Shown in pieces: positions 25,602-34,579 of a stretch of DNA of 64,000 bases. Position 1 is the stretch's first letter. The number at the start of each line of letters is the position of its first letter. The position numbers and the translations under genes are program-made. This DNA is from Lachnospiraceae bacterium NC2004 (GTDB lineage: Bacteria > Bacillota > Clostridia > Lachnospirales > Lachnospiraceae). The stretch covers positions 152,952 through 216,951 of the forward strand of contig JHXB01000004.1 of the NCBI GenBank assembly GCA_000621905.1. Reading direction: 5' to 3'. The notes under the pieces are model-generated. The model had not been told where the DNA came from. It saw only the letters and a program-made list of their open reading frames with translations, and searched no databases.

Positions 25602-27788
25602 ATGAAGAGGATTTTATACACGTTGATGATTGCAATAGCTTTAATATATTCATCATCATACGCAGTTGACGCCAGTGGAGTTGTGGTGGTTGATAAAGAG
25701 GCTGAAGAAGTTAAACTTACTTGTGGTAACTATAAGTACACTATTGCATCTTCTGAAACTAATTCAATGACGGTATGTATTACAGGCATGACCAAAAAGG
25801 CTAAAAAGAAGCTCAAGAAGGTTACAATACCTGACAGTATTAAGATTAAATCAGGGGATAACGGCGAGATACATGAGTATGATGTCACTGCAATTAGTAG
25901 GAGTGCATTTGCCAATAATCATAAGATAACATCTGTATACTTGGGAGACAATTTAGGGTACATAGGAAGAGGTGCGTTTGAACATTGTAATAAGCTGAAG
26001 ACTGTATCATCGTCGGGAAAATGCCGTCTCAATACAATAAAAAAATATGCTTTTAATGGCTGCACAAAGCTAAAGAAATTCGATTTATCTAAATATGAGT
26101 CTCTTGATAAAATAGAGGAACACGCATTTGACGATACTCCAATAGGGAAAAAGATAGATAAACAGAGAAAAGGACTTAATATCACGAAGTATTCATATGA
26201 AGTGTATCCGCTGCTTCCACCGTTTAATAATATGTACTACATTAAAACGGATAATCCGGATCCAACCTCGTTTAGGCTATATGATAAATCATCTGTGTAT
26301 GATAAACCGGTCTCCACATCATACAATAAAGATGGAAGTATTAAGAAGCAAGTACATAATTGTTCTATTGCAGTTGTGCAAAAGAGATATTCGGACGTAG
26401 TCTACGAAGACCAAAAAACATATAGAGTGAAGGGAGGATACATAGGTTATTCTACTTTTGCAAATGTTGACGGAGGTACTCTGACTCTTCAAACTACGCC
26501 AAAAGATATGTCGGACTCGTGGGATGATGAAGGGTACTCTGATACGAGCGTTACGATAAAAATGGAAAAAGTAGTTGATTTAGATGATTATCTGATTAAT
26601 ACATTTGATAAACCATCCGAGGGATTGTTTGAAAGGTTAAAAGCAATCAATGATGGTTTTGAGGAAACTGCATTGTATTCAGGAGCATGGGTTAAAGGAG
26701 AACTTGTTAAAAACAAAAACTATCCATACTATGGAATATCTAATTCACCACATGCTGATCAAGAGTTCTATATACAAGATCCATATGGAAGAACAAACAA
26801 TAAATTGTTGTTAGCATCAGATATGCACCCAATGATATGTGACTCTTACGCCACCCCACGTATTATGGGACGTATTGCTTTAAAGCTTAATCCGAATGTA
26901 ACAGTTGAGTTAGACAGTTATTATCACTACATTGCCAATGTAACGTATAATGGTGTTACTAAGGGATTCGGGGGAAATGGTAATGGTGGAGGCAAAGGAA
27001 TCAATGAGGATATGATTAAGTATTATTTTACTTTTGATGGATCTGATTCTGATTGCTCAAAGAATATGACCTACGATAGATTGTCTGCTATTTTGAACGA
27101 ATATGGTGATATGGAGATGACTGATGACATTCCGAAGGAAGACATGTTGACATGGGAAAAAATAAGGAATACAGTTGGAACTAATGGCGCTTACATTAAG
27201 ATAATCAATCTTAACACAGTAAGAGACAGTCTGGGAGATTATTACACATTTATGTATGATAATGGATCCAAATCTGAGGGAGGATGCGGATCAGCAGGCG
27301 CAGGGTGTTTTTGCAATGCGTGGTATGATGGAAGATATTTCAATAAGTTTGAGACTATTGAAAAAGGAATTAAATTTGGTGACAAAAGCCGATATGATGG
27401 AACTGATTCATCAAAGGCTGGAATAATAGTTAAAGACGCTTGTATTAAGCTTCCTGATGATGGGCGAGAATATACATATAACTATAATACAATAGACCGG
27501 GTATCGAGATATAATCCTACTACCGGCGTATGGAGCGGATTTACAAGGTATAATTATAACTCAAAAGAGGATGTATGGATTGCTGAAATAGGTGGAGACA
27601 TACGGTATTTTGATGAGGAGACGGGTACACATAATTATTGCTATGACGAGAAGTTCCTTGACGCATGTACTTTGACGAGAGATGAAGTTAATAAAATGAA
27701 TGTGGATAGAAATACATCTAAGGATCCCGAAGAATATTATGATTATACCAGAACAATGGCTCCGGGAAGCAAGTGCTTTAATAAATGA
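25602..27788 (+). CDS. Secreted BspA-type leucine-rich repeat protein with unknown C-terminal region
   Basis: A 728-residue protein with a signal peptide (MKRILYTLMIAIALIYSSSYA, cleavage near 21-26). Residues 85-185 hold BspA-type LRR_5 repeats (AFANNHKITSVYLGDNL, AFEHCNKLKTV, AFNGCTKLKKF). The remaining 500 residues, with Gly-rich (GFGGNGNGGGKG) and Cys-containing (GGCGSAGAGCFCNAWYDG) segments, match nothing I know. Codon use shifts to AAA, ATA and AGA compared with the flagellar genes, which hints at later acquisition. It is probably a surface or secreted protein. It ends at a 50-bp perfect palindrome shared with a convergent gene. Confidence 0.8.
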   Translation: MKRILYTLMIAIALIYSSSYAVDASGVVVVDKEAEEVKLTCGNYKYTIASSETNSMTVCITGMTKKAKKKLKKVTIPDSIKIKSGDNGEIHEYDVTAISRSAFANNHKITSVYLGDNLGYIGRGAFEHCNKLKTVSSSGKCRLNTIKKYAFNGCTKLKKFDLSKYESLDKIEEHAFDDTPIGKKIDKQRKGLNITKYSYEVYPLLPPFNNMYYIKTDNPDPTSFRLYDKSSVYDKPVSTSYNKDGSIKKQVHNCSIAVVQKRYSDVVYEDQKTYRVKGGYIGYSTFANVDGGTLTLQTTPKDMSDSWDDEGYSDTSVTIKMEKVVDLDDYLINTFDKPSEGLFERLKAINDGFEETALYSGAWVKGELVKNKNYPYYGISNSPHADQEFYIQDPYGRTNNKLLLASDMHPMICDSYATPRIMGRIALKLNPNVTVELDSYYHYIANVTYNGVTKGFGGNGNGGGKGINEDMIKYYFTFDGSDSDCSKNMTYDRLSAILNEYGDMEMTDDIPKEDMLTWEKIRNTVGTNGAYIKIINLNTVRDSLGDYYTFMYDNGSKSEGGCGSAGAGCFCNAWYDGRYFNKFETIEKGIKFGDKSRYDGTDSSKAGIIVKDACIKLPDDGREYTYNYNTIDRVSRYNPTTGVWSGFTRYNYNSKEDVWIAEIGGDIRYFDEETGTHNYCYDEKFLDACTLTRDEVNKMNVDRNTSKDPEEYYDYTRTMAPGSKCFNK

Positions 27789-27794
27789 CTGAGG

Positions 27795-27844
27795 AAACTA
27801 CAGGGACGGTTCTTATGGTACCATAAGAACCGTCCCTGTAGTTT
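27795..27844. repeat. Perfect 50-bp palindrome of the GGGGACGGTTCT repeat family, bidirectional terminator
   Basis: The 25-base arm around CAGGGACGGTTCTTATGGT is followed directly by its exact reverse complement, centred on GGTACC, with A and T runs at both ends. It fills the gap between two convergent genes. It would work as a terminator in both directions. Confidence 0.85.
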
Positions 27845-27847
27845 TTA

Positions 27848-28804
27848 TTATATAAGTTTTTTGATATGGTTATACATCTTAAGTCCTCTTTCGGAACCAT
27901 ACTGATATATAATTGCCTGGTATATATTTTGCTTCCTGTTTTTCTTAGAGTAGTTAGCGATTACGGTATCACAGACAAATGTTGCTGCATCTTTAGAGTA
28001 ATTAGCGTTGTGCATAGTTTTTAAAATGTTGTCAGTCAGTTCTTTCTTAGGATCCTGTTTAGGTGCTTTCTTTTTAGGGGTGACATACTTACTTAGTACA
28101 GGCTTTGTAAGTTTGTATATCGCTTCAAAATTACTAAAGCGAGTTGTAAGTTCATTGTGAAATCTGCTTAGGATATCCTTATCGCCGTAATAAGCTATTG
28201 CAAGCATAGCAATAACCTTAATATCTTCCTCTTTGTAATTAGCTTTCTTGAGAACAGCTTTAAGCTCTTCAACCAGCTTATTCATCTTGGATTCGTCAGC
28301 GTTAGTGGTTTGAGTTGGTTGGCTTGAAGCAGGTGCTTTCTTAGGTTGAGAAGGTGTACCGGTTTTCTTGGTTGCAGTCTTTTTCTCAGCTTTAGCCTTA
28401 GGCTGGGATGCTTTCTTCTCTGACTTTGGAGTCTGAACCCGGATTTGGCTCGTTCTCGTAGCCTTGATGTGACCAATAGAGTTCCAGAAATTTATTACAT
28501 TATCGTAATCGGTGTCCTTGCTCACGATAATTACAGTACACTGGTCCTGCTTTACGGAGTTTACTCCGGCCAAATATCCTATGTAAGAACAGATATGCAT
28601 ATCTGCGGATTGATCTCCCGCAGGGACTTCTGTCATTTTAATCTCGGCTTTACCGTTCGAGATGATAGACATATCAACATTGGTTCCGTTCTTGGTAAAG
28701 AAAATGTTAACGTGGTCCGTACTGTCTAATTGGTCGTAGCCATGAAGTCCATCTGAGTGAACATTTTCATAATCTATTAAATAATAAGTCTTTATAGTAA
28801 TCAC
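27848..28804 (-). CDS. NYN/PIN-like domain protein with Lys/Ala/Pro-rich linker
   Basis: A 318-residue protein. Residues 1-125 form a PIN-like (NYN) fold: YYLIDYENVHSDGL at the start, acidic residues in DMHICSYIGYLAG and VIIVSKDTDYDNVI, the metal-binding set of PIN nucleases. A basic linker rich in Lys, Ala, Pro and Gln (about 130-175) leads to a helical C-terminal part with two similar segments (NKLVEELKAVLKKANYKEED and DNILKTMHNANYSKDAATF). It is probably an RNA-cleaving or RNA-binding protein. The start is a GTG at 28804, but the ribosome site overlaps it; see the findings for an ATA alternative. Confidence 0.78.
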   Translation of the reverse strand: MITIKTYYLIDYENVHSDGLHGYDQLDSTDHVNIFFTKNGTNVDMSIISNGKAEIKMTEVPAGDQSADMHICSYIGYLAGVNSVKQDQCTVIIVSKDTDYDNVINFWNSIGHIKATRTSQIRVQTPKSEKKASQPKAKAEKKTATKKTGTPSQPKKAPASSQPTQTTNADESKMNKLVEELKAVLKKANYKEEDIKVIAMLAIAYYGDKDILSRFHNELTTRFSNFEAIYKLTKPVLSKYVTPKKKAPKQDPKKELTDNILKTMHNANYSKDAATFVCDTVIANYSKKNRKQNIYQAIIYQYGSERGLKMYNHIKKLI

Positions 28805-28995
28805 CCTCTAAATTAATATATATTCATTATAATATATCAGTGAGATAATGCAAGTATCAAGGCAATAAAACTATTATAAACCACGGGGACGGTTCTATTT
28901 TTAACTCGCCAAATTCATCGATAAATGGTATAGTATCAGTATGTAAGAGGACTTGTATATAATTAGATTATGCGATATGAAAGGGGCAGACTACT

Positions 28996-30822
28996 ATGTG
29001 GAAGAAGATTATAATTGCGGTATGTTTATTGGGGATTACAATGACGCTTGCATTTTGTGGGCGCGCGAAAGAACAGAAAAAAGAGGTTGTAAAAGAAGCT
29101 TCGGTTTCCAAATGTCAGGAATACGCTTCTATGTCAGCTGAGGACATAGTTAAGAAGCTTACATTAGAGCAGAAAGCGGGGCAAATGTTACAGCCTGCCT
29201 GCTATAACATTGAAAAGGCGAGTGTCAAAAAGAAATGCTACGGAAGTATACTCTCTGTGGGTGACCTCTTAGATTATAAGGGATGGCAGAAGTTGGTTGA
29301 TGGATTTCAGGAGGCTGCAATCGAGTCGGAAGTAGGGATACCTTATATTTATGGGCAGGATCAGGTTCACGGAGTTTATGGATGCCTGGGTGCGGTTATA
29401 TTTCCACATAATATAGGACTTGGTGCAGCCAATGATGAGCAACTTATGTATGACATAGGTCTTGCAACTGCTGATGAGGCAAAGCTTTGTCACATGATGC
29501 TCAGCTTTTCTCCATGTGTAGCTCAGTCGGTTGACCCAAGATGGGGAAGAACCTATGAGACGATAAGTTCAGATCTTAAGACAATAACTGACCTAAGTGT
29601 TTCATTTACCAAGGGAATGCAGGATGGCGGAATTGGTGCCTGCGTAAAGCATTATTTTGGAGATGGTAATGTTAAGTACGGAACCGGAGAGAACTCGGAT
29701 GTAGAGAGGCTTATAGACAGGGGAGATGCGCAGCTTTCTGACAGAGAGATTGAAGAGTTGTTAAAGGTTTATAAGGCGCAGATAGATGCGGGAGCTAAGT
29801 CGATTATGATATCTCACTCTTCGCTTAACGGCGTTAAAATGCATGAAAACAAGGAATACATTGACATTTTAAAAAATGATTATGGATTTAAGGGATTCAT
29901 TCTTAGCGATTGGAACTCAATTAAGAATATATCCAAGACAACTTATTACGATCAGGTTGTTACATCTGTAAATGCAGGTATAGACATGCTTATGGAGCCG
30001 GATACATTTGACGAAGCAATAGATATTATTGTGGATGCAGTCAATAAGGGAGATATAAGCGAAGAGCGAATTGACGACGCTGTTACAAGGATAATCAGAG
30101 TCAAGAAAGAGCTCGGAGTTTTTGAGGATCCTATGTTTGAGAAGCTTGAAACCAAGCAGGATAAAACAGGTTCTGATGAATACAGAGATTTGGCTGAAAA
30201 GGCAGTTAAGGAGAGCTTGGTTCTTCTTAAAAATGATAACAGTGTGCTTCCTTTGAAGAAGGGCTCCAGCATTTACCTTATGGGACCTGCAGCCGATAAT
30301 AAGAGTGCTCAATGCGGCGGATGGACATTAGGCTGGGAAGGATGCCCTTCTGATGATATGCCGGGAGTAACCTCTATTAAAGAAGGATTTGAGAAGGTGG
30401 CAGGAGAGTACGGAATTACTGTGTACACGAAGGAAAAGGATGCCGACAAAGCGGATGTGATTGTACTTGCCGTCGGAGAAGAGACATATGCCGAATGGAC
30501 CGGAGATGTAGAAGATATGGACCTTTGCGCCGGTATGGGATTAAAGGACAATGAGAAGGCTATTAAACAGGCAGCGTCATACAACAAGCCTGTGGTGGCT
30601 CTTGCCGTTGCCGGAAGACAGGTATTTATAAAGGATTACATGCCTTCATGGGATGCGGCAGTTATGTGTTATCTTCCGGGTTCTGAGGGACAGGGAGTTG
30701 CAAGAATGCTTTGCGGAGAAGATGAATTTAAGGGAACTCTTCCAAGTCCATGGTACTCTGATATTGATCAGATAGGTACAGATGATGCTTGGCTTCAGAG
30801 AGGGTATGGTTTGAAGAGATAG
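28996..30822 (+). CDS. Glycoside hydrolase family 3 beta-glucosidase-like protein, membrane-anchored or secreted
   Basis: A 608-residue GH3. The N-terminal barrel has GQDQVHGVYGCLGAVIFPHN, RWGRTYETIS and KHYFGDGNV; the catalytic nucleophile is the Asp in GFILSDWNS near residue 305. The C-terminal sandwich domain starts near SLVLLKNDNSVLPL and ends with PSPWYSDIDQIG. No fibronectin-like domain follows. The first 20 residues are hydrophobic with a Cys (TLAFCGR), a poor lipobox, so either a signal anchor or a lipoprotein is possible. It likely releases glucose or xylose from oligosaccharides outside the cell. A copy of the repeat lies about 100 bases upstream. Confidence 0.88.
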   Translation: MWKKIIIAVCLLGITMTLAFCGRAKEQKKEVVKEASVSKCQEYASMSAEDIVKKLTLEQKAGQMLQPACYNIEKASVKKKCYGSILSVGDLLDYKGWQKLVDGFQEAAIESEVGIPYIYGQDQVHGVYGCLGAVIFPHNIGLGAANDEQLMYDIGLATADEAKLCHMMLSFSPCVAQSVDPRWGRTYETISSDLKTITDLSVSFTKGMQDGGIGACVKHYFGDGNVKYGTGENSDVERLIDRGDAQLSDREIEELLKVYKAQIDAGAKSIMISHSSLNGVKMHENKEYIDILKNDYGFKGFILSDWNSIKNISKTTYYDQVVTSVNAGIDMLMEPDTFDEAIDIIVDAVNKGDISEERIDDAVTRIIRVKKELGVFEDPMFEKLETKQDKTGSDEYRDLAEKAVKESLVLLKNDNSVLPLKKGSSIYLMGPAADNKSAQCGGWTLGWEGCPSDDMPGVTSIKEGFEKVAGEYGITVYTKEKDADKADVIVLAVGEETYAEWTGDVEDMDLCAGMGLKDNEKAIKQAASYNKPVVALAVAGRQVFIKDYMPSWDAAVMCYLPGSEGQGVARMLCGEDEFKGTLPSPWYSDIDQIGTDDAWLQRGYGLKR

Positions 30823-30873
30823 TTTTAATATGCTAATATATATCTAGTATTTATTACGAAAGGAGATTTCACG

Positions 30874-31266
30874 ATGAAGGAAGTTTATGATTTTTTAAAG
30901 GCTGCTGAGACCTATTATCTCGCTACAGTTGACGGGGATCAGCCAAGAGTTAGACCTTTTGGAACAGCTGACATTTTCGAGGACAAGTTATATATCCAGA
31001 CCGGCAAGTCTAAGGATGTATCTAAGCAGATTCAGGCTAATCCAAAGGTTGAGGTGTGCGCATTTAAGGATGGCAAGTGGCTTAGAGTTGCGGGCAAGCT
31101 TGTAAGGGACGATAGGGTTGAAGCTAAGGCTCATATGTTAGATGCTCATCCATCGCTTAAGACCATGTATTCTGCAGAAGATGACAACACTGAGGTGTTA
31201 TATTTTGAAGATGCAACGGCAACATTTTCATCATTTACAGATGCACCTAAGACGGTAACATTTTAA
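30874..31266 (+). CDS. Pyridoxamine 5'-phosphate oxidase family (flavin-binding split barrel) protein
   Basis: A 130-residue split-barrel protein. The start MKEVYDFLKAAETYYLATV, the segment DQPRVRPFGTADIFEDKLYI and the middle part IQANPKVEVCAFKDGKWLRV are typical of small FMN- or F420-binding PNPOx-like proteins. The substrate is unknown. It is a single-gene unit with an AAAGGAG ribosome site and its own terminator. It is unlikely to be true PdxH, which is longer. Confidence 0.85.
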   Translation: MKEVYDFLKAAETYYLATVDGDQPRVRPFGTADIFEDKLYIQTGKSKDVSKQIQANPKVEVCAFKDGKWLRVAGKLVRDDRVEAKAHMLDAHPSLKTMYSAEDDNTEVLYFEDATATFSSFTDAPKTVTF

Positions 31267-31282
31267 ACTAAATATAATAAGT

Positions 31283-31315
31283 ATCCCCGGAGCAGATTGT
31301 TCCGGGGATTTTTTT
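31283..31315 (+). terminator. Terminator after the PNPOx-like gene
   Basis: ATCCCCGGA (31283-31291) pairs perfectly with TCCGGGGAT (31301-31309), followed by seven T. Confidence 0.92.
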
Positions 31316-31425
31316 GTTCACTGTTTGGTCACAGATTAACCACAGTTTTTCTACAATTGAACCCTCATTTTGCTAAATCAGGCCTCGTATTATTAACTAA
31401 GATGATAAACAAGGAGGCGATTATT

Positions 31426-32214
31426 ATGGGATATCTTAATACATTTAAGAGATATGAAATGAAGTACATAATTACGGTGGAGCAGAAAAATGACATCATA
31501 AAAATGATGAGTGAATATATGGTCCCGGATGCGTTTGGAATGTCTACCATTAGGAATATTTATTACGATACGGACTCGTATAGATTAATCAGAAATTCAA
31601 TCGACAAGCCGGCATACAAAGAGAAATTAAGGATGAGAAGTTATAAAAGAGTTAACGGTGATGACACGGTATTTGTTGAGCTGAAGAAGAAATATGATAA
31701 GGTGGTATATAAAAGACGACTTGATCTTCCGGAAAAAGAAGCTGTTGAATGGCTTGATGGTGGAAAGACACCGGCTGATTCCCAGATTGCTAGGGAGATA
31801 GATTACTTTGTTAATTATTATGAAACTATATCTCCGACAGCGTTTATAAGCTACGATAGAGAAGCTTTTTTTGCAAATGATGACCACGACTTTAGAATAT
31901 CATTTGACACTAATATCTTAAGCAGAACCTGTGATTTGTCGCTTCAAAAGGAAGCATATGGGGATCGTGTTATTGACAAAGATATGTGTATCATGGAGGT
32001 CAAAGTTTCAAAGGGTATGCCGATGTGGCTTGTAAGATATTTGAGTGAGAATAAGATATATAAGTCTTCATTTTCTAAATACGGAACAGCCTATAAATTA
32101 TATATTGCAAATGAAGTCAAGTTGATTCCTAACTTAGATGAAGTTAAGGTAAAGACAGTAGCATTTGACAAAAAGAATTATTACATTAATAAAGGAGGAG
32201 TGGCTTATGCTTAG
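31426..32214 (+). CDS. VTC-domain protein (polyphosphate polymerase-like)
   Basis: A 262-residue protein with the VTC tunnel-fold motifs: FKRYEMKYIITVEQ, RNIYYDTDSYRLIR, KEKLRMRSYKRV, VFVELKKKYDKVVYKRRL and MEVKVSKGMPMWLVRYL. The basic residues in these beta-strands bind nucleotide and phosphate in the yeast VTC4 enzyme. Bacterial members are widespread beside DUF4956 and cell-surface genes, and their role is not settled. The ATG at 31426 follows AAGGAGG. The last 8 bases overlap the DUF4956 gene. Confidence 0.85.
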   Translation: MGYLNTFKRYEMKYIITVEQKNDIIKMMSEYMVPDAFGMSTIRNIYYDTDSYRLIRNSIDKPAYKEKLRMRSYKRVNGDDTVFVELKKKYDKVVYKRRLDLPEKEAVEWLDGGKTPADSQIAREIDYFVNYYETISPTAFISYDREAFFANDDHDFRISFDTNILSRTCDLSLQKEAYGDRVIDKDMCIMEVKVSKGMPMWLVRYLSENKIYKSSFSKYGTAYKLYIANEVKLIPNLDEVKVKTVAFDKKNYYINKGGVAYA

Positions 32215-32905
32215 TACATTATTTAACAGTGTTTTTACGAGCACAGAATTAACAGATTCAATTACAATTATTCCTTTTATTGAGTGCATTGTTTCAGCAC
32301 TTGTGATTGGTCTTATACTTGCAGTTTTATATACATATAAGACCAGATACACTAAGAGTTTTGTTATGACACTTGCCATTCTTCCGGCGGTGGTTGCAGT
32401 TGTAATCATGATGGTTAATGGCAATGTCGGAACCGGAATTGCGGTTGCGGGAGCATTTAGCCTCGTCCGTTTTAGATCTGCTCCGGGTACAGCCAAAGAG
32501 ATCGGAACAATCTTCATCGCGATGGGAGCCGGATTGATTGTAGGAATGGGATATATTATGTACTCGTTTGTTTTTGTGATTATTGTTGGGTTGATGAGTG
32601 TTATCTATACTGCAATTGATTTGGGCGGTAAGAAGGGTGATGCAGTATATAGAACAATCAGAATTACAATTCCTGAGGATCTTGATTATGCAGGGATATT
32701 TGATAATGTTTGGAAAGAGTTTGCCAAGGAAGTCAAACTTACTCAGGTTAAAACAACCAATATGGGAAGCATGTTTAAATTAACCTACGATGTAACTTTG
32801 AAAAATGCCTCGGACGAGAAGAAACTTATTGATCAACTTAGAATTCTTAATGGAAATCTTGAAATATCAAGTTCCCCACAATCAACTGTGTTTGAGGGGC
32901 TGTAG
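32207..32905 (+). CDS. DUF4956 membrane protein
   Basis: A 232-residue protein with about four transmembrane helices in the first 140 residues (IECIVSALVIGLILAVLYTY, FVMTLAILPAVVAVVIMMV, LIVGMGYIMYSFVFVIIVGL). The conserved loop FSLVRFRSAPGTAKEIG is the DUF4956 hallmark. A soluble ACT-like C-terminal domain follows. It nearly always sits beside a VTC-domain gene, as here with an 8-base overlap, so the two probably form a membrane complex. The ATG follows AAAGGAGGAG. Confidence 0.87.
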   Translation: MLSTLFNSVFTSTELTDSITIIPFIECIVSALVIGLILAVLYTYKTRYTKSFVMTLAILPAVVAVVIMMVNGNVGTGIAVAGAFSLVRFRSAPGTAKEIGTIFIAMGAGLIVGMGYIMYSFVFVIIVGLMSVIYTAIDLGGKKGDAVYRTIRITIPEDLDYAGIFDNVWKEFAKEVKLTQVKTTNMGSMFKLTYDVTLKNASDEKKLIDQLRILNGNLEISSSPQSTVFEGL

Positions 32906-32920
32906 AAAGGTGTGATTACT

Positions 32921-34579
32921 ATGAAAGCGAGAGTATTTTTAAATAAACTAACAGCATTTTTATTAACATTTGCAGTGTGTGTAACCTTTAGCGGGTGCAC
33001 CAAGAAATCGGTTGAAGAGAGTACTTTAAATGCTGAGAATTCAACAACGATAGAGGCTATCTCTCCTTATGAAGCATTTACCAAGAGAGATTTATCCGGT
33101 GAATATGATGAAAGTGAAGCGACATGCATAACATTAGATGAAGATAAAATCTTAGTGGACGGTGATGGGGTGGATGTTTCAGACTCTACTGCCACAATCA
33201 CTAAGGAAGGTACATATATTGTGTCGGGAACTATTACTGAAGGACAGCTTCAGGTAAATGTCGGTGATGAGGAAAAGGTTCAGTTGGTCCTTGACGGAGT
33301 GAACATGAGCTGCGAGTCAACCGCACCAATCTATGTTTTAAATGCAGATAAGGTATTTGTAACATTAGCTGAAGGAAGCGAGAATAACTTAGAGGTGACT
33401 AAGGAATTTGTTCAGATTGATGATAACAATATCGATGGTGTAATATTTGCCAAGGATGACATAACTATAAATGGCAGCGGTTCTCTTAATATCTCATCTG
33501 TAAGCGGTCATGGAATAGTGTGTAAGAACGTTCTTAAGATAACCGGCGGAACAATTGATATTACTTCGGCTGAAGACGGACTTCAGGGTGAGGACAGTGT
33601 AAGAATAGCAGATGGAACGATAACTGTAAATGCAGGAGATGACGGTATTCACAGTGATGGCAATCTTCTGATAATTGGAGGAACTGTAAATGTTACAGAG
33701 TCCGAGGAAGGACTTGAGGGTCAGATAATTACTATCACGGACGGGGATGTTAGTGTTGTTGCTAAGGATGACGGTCTAAACGCGACCAGCGGAAGTAGCA
33801 GTTCTGGTGACGCAGGTACGACTAAGATGCAGGAATTTGGAGATATGAGTAAAGAAGGAACACCACCTAAAATGGGTGAGAACGGCGGTACGCCACCGGA
33901 TATGACTGACGGTGGGAGACTTAAAGGACACGGTTTTAGAGGCGATATGGCTTCCGGCGATGGAAGAGCGTTCAAGAAAGAAATGGGTTCCAAAGATGCC
34001 AGGGAATTTAAGAATAATATGGCTTCAGGTAATGCTAAAGGTTTCGGCGGAGGTATGATGGATAGTGATGAGAGTGCTGTCATCAACATTTCCGGAGGAA
34101 CAATCAACATCGATGCAGGTGGCGACGGTGTTGATTCTAATGGTTATATCAACATTTCCGGAGGCGAGATTTATGTTTCCGGACCTACCAACAATGGTAA
34201 CGCTTCTCTTGATTACGGTATCAGTGCAACGATTACGGGCGGAGTTGTTGTGATGGCAGGTTCATCAGGTATGGCTGAGAATTTCTCTGATGACTCAACT
34301 CAAGGTGTAATTCTTGCAAATGTTGACAATCAATCAGAAGATGCTACAATTACATTAACTGATAGTTCAGGAAATGAAATTGTAAGCTATACCCCTTTAA
34401 AATCATATAATTCCGTAATTATAAGTTCGCCTGAAATCACGAGCGGTTCGACCTACTTGCTTACGACAGGACAGACTGAGACTTCGATTACTATGGATAG
34501 TCTGATTTATGGTAGTGGAACAGGAATGAGTGGTATGATGAGGGGTGACCATAAAGGAGATATTGGTGAGCAGCTCTAA
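32921..34579 (+). CDS. Lipoprotein with DUF4353-type carbohydrate-binding beta-helix
   Basis: A 552-residue lipoprotein (lipobox FSGC, Cys near residue 27). Residues 120-300 and 385-460 are repeating beta-strand turns of the right-handed beta-helix type (GHGIVCKNVLKITGGTID, DGIHSDGNLLIIGGTVNV, GGDGVDSNGYINISGGE). The two halves are split by a Gly-, Met- and Lys-rich linker (about 300-385). DUF4353 proteins are regularly found with VTC and DUF4956 genes and spore-coat CotH kinases. The ATG at 32921 is used because AAAGGTGTG precedes it. Its end overlaps the polymerase gene. Confidence 0.82.
   Translation: MKARVFLNKLTAFLLTFAVCVTFSGCTKKSVEESTLNAENSTTIEAISPYEAFTKRDLSGEYDESEATCITLDEDKILVDGDGVDVSDSTATITKEGTYIVSGTITEGQLQVNVGDEEKVQLVLDGVNMSCESTAPIYVLNADKVFVTLAEGSENNLEVTKEFVQIDDNNIDGVIFAKDDITINGSGSLNISSVSGHGIVCKNVLKITGGTIDITSAEDGLQGEDSVRIADGTITVNAGDDGIHSDGNLLIIGGTVNVTESEEGLEGQIITITDGDVSVVAKDDGLNATSGSSSSGDAGTTKMQEFGDMSKEGTPPKMGENGGTPPDMTDGGRLKGHGFRGDMASGDGRAFKKEMGSKDAREFKNNMASGNAKGFGGGMMDSDESAVINISGGTINIDAGGDGVDSNGYINISGGEIYVSGPTNNGNASLDYGISATITGGVVVMAGSSGMAENFSDDSTQGVILANVDNQSEDATITLTDSSGNEIVSYTPLKSYNSVIISSPEITSGSTYLLTTGQTETSITMDSLIYGSGTGMSGMMRGDHKGDIGEQL

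Noticed and set aside
28895..28930. Sigma-28-like site before the GH3 gene
   Set aside because: TAAC and ATCGATAA are present, but the spacing is 11 bases rather than 14-16.
29917..30312. 131-codon minus-strand frame inside the GH3 gene
   Set aside because: The GH3 frame is clear, and the antisense reading has no ribosome site or family match.
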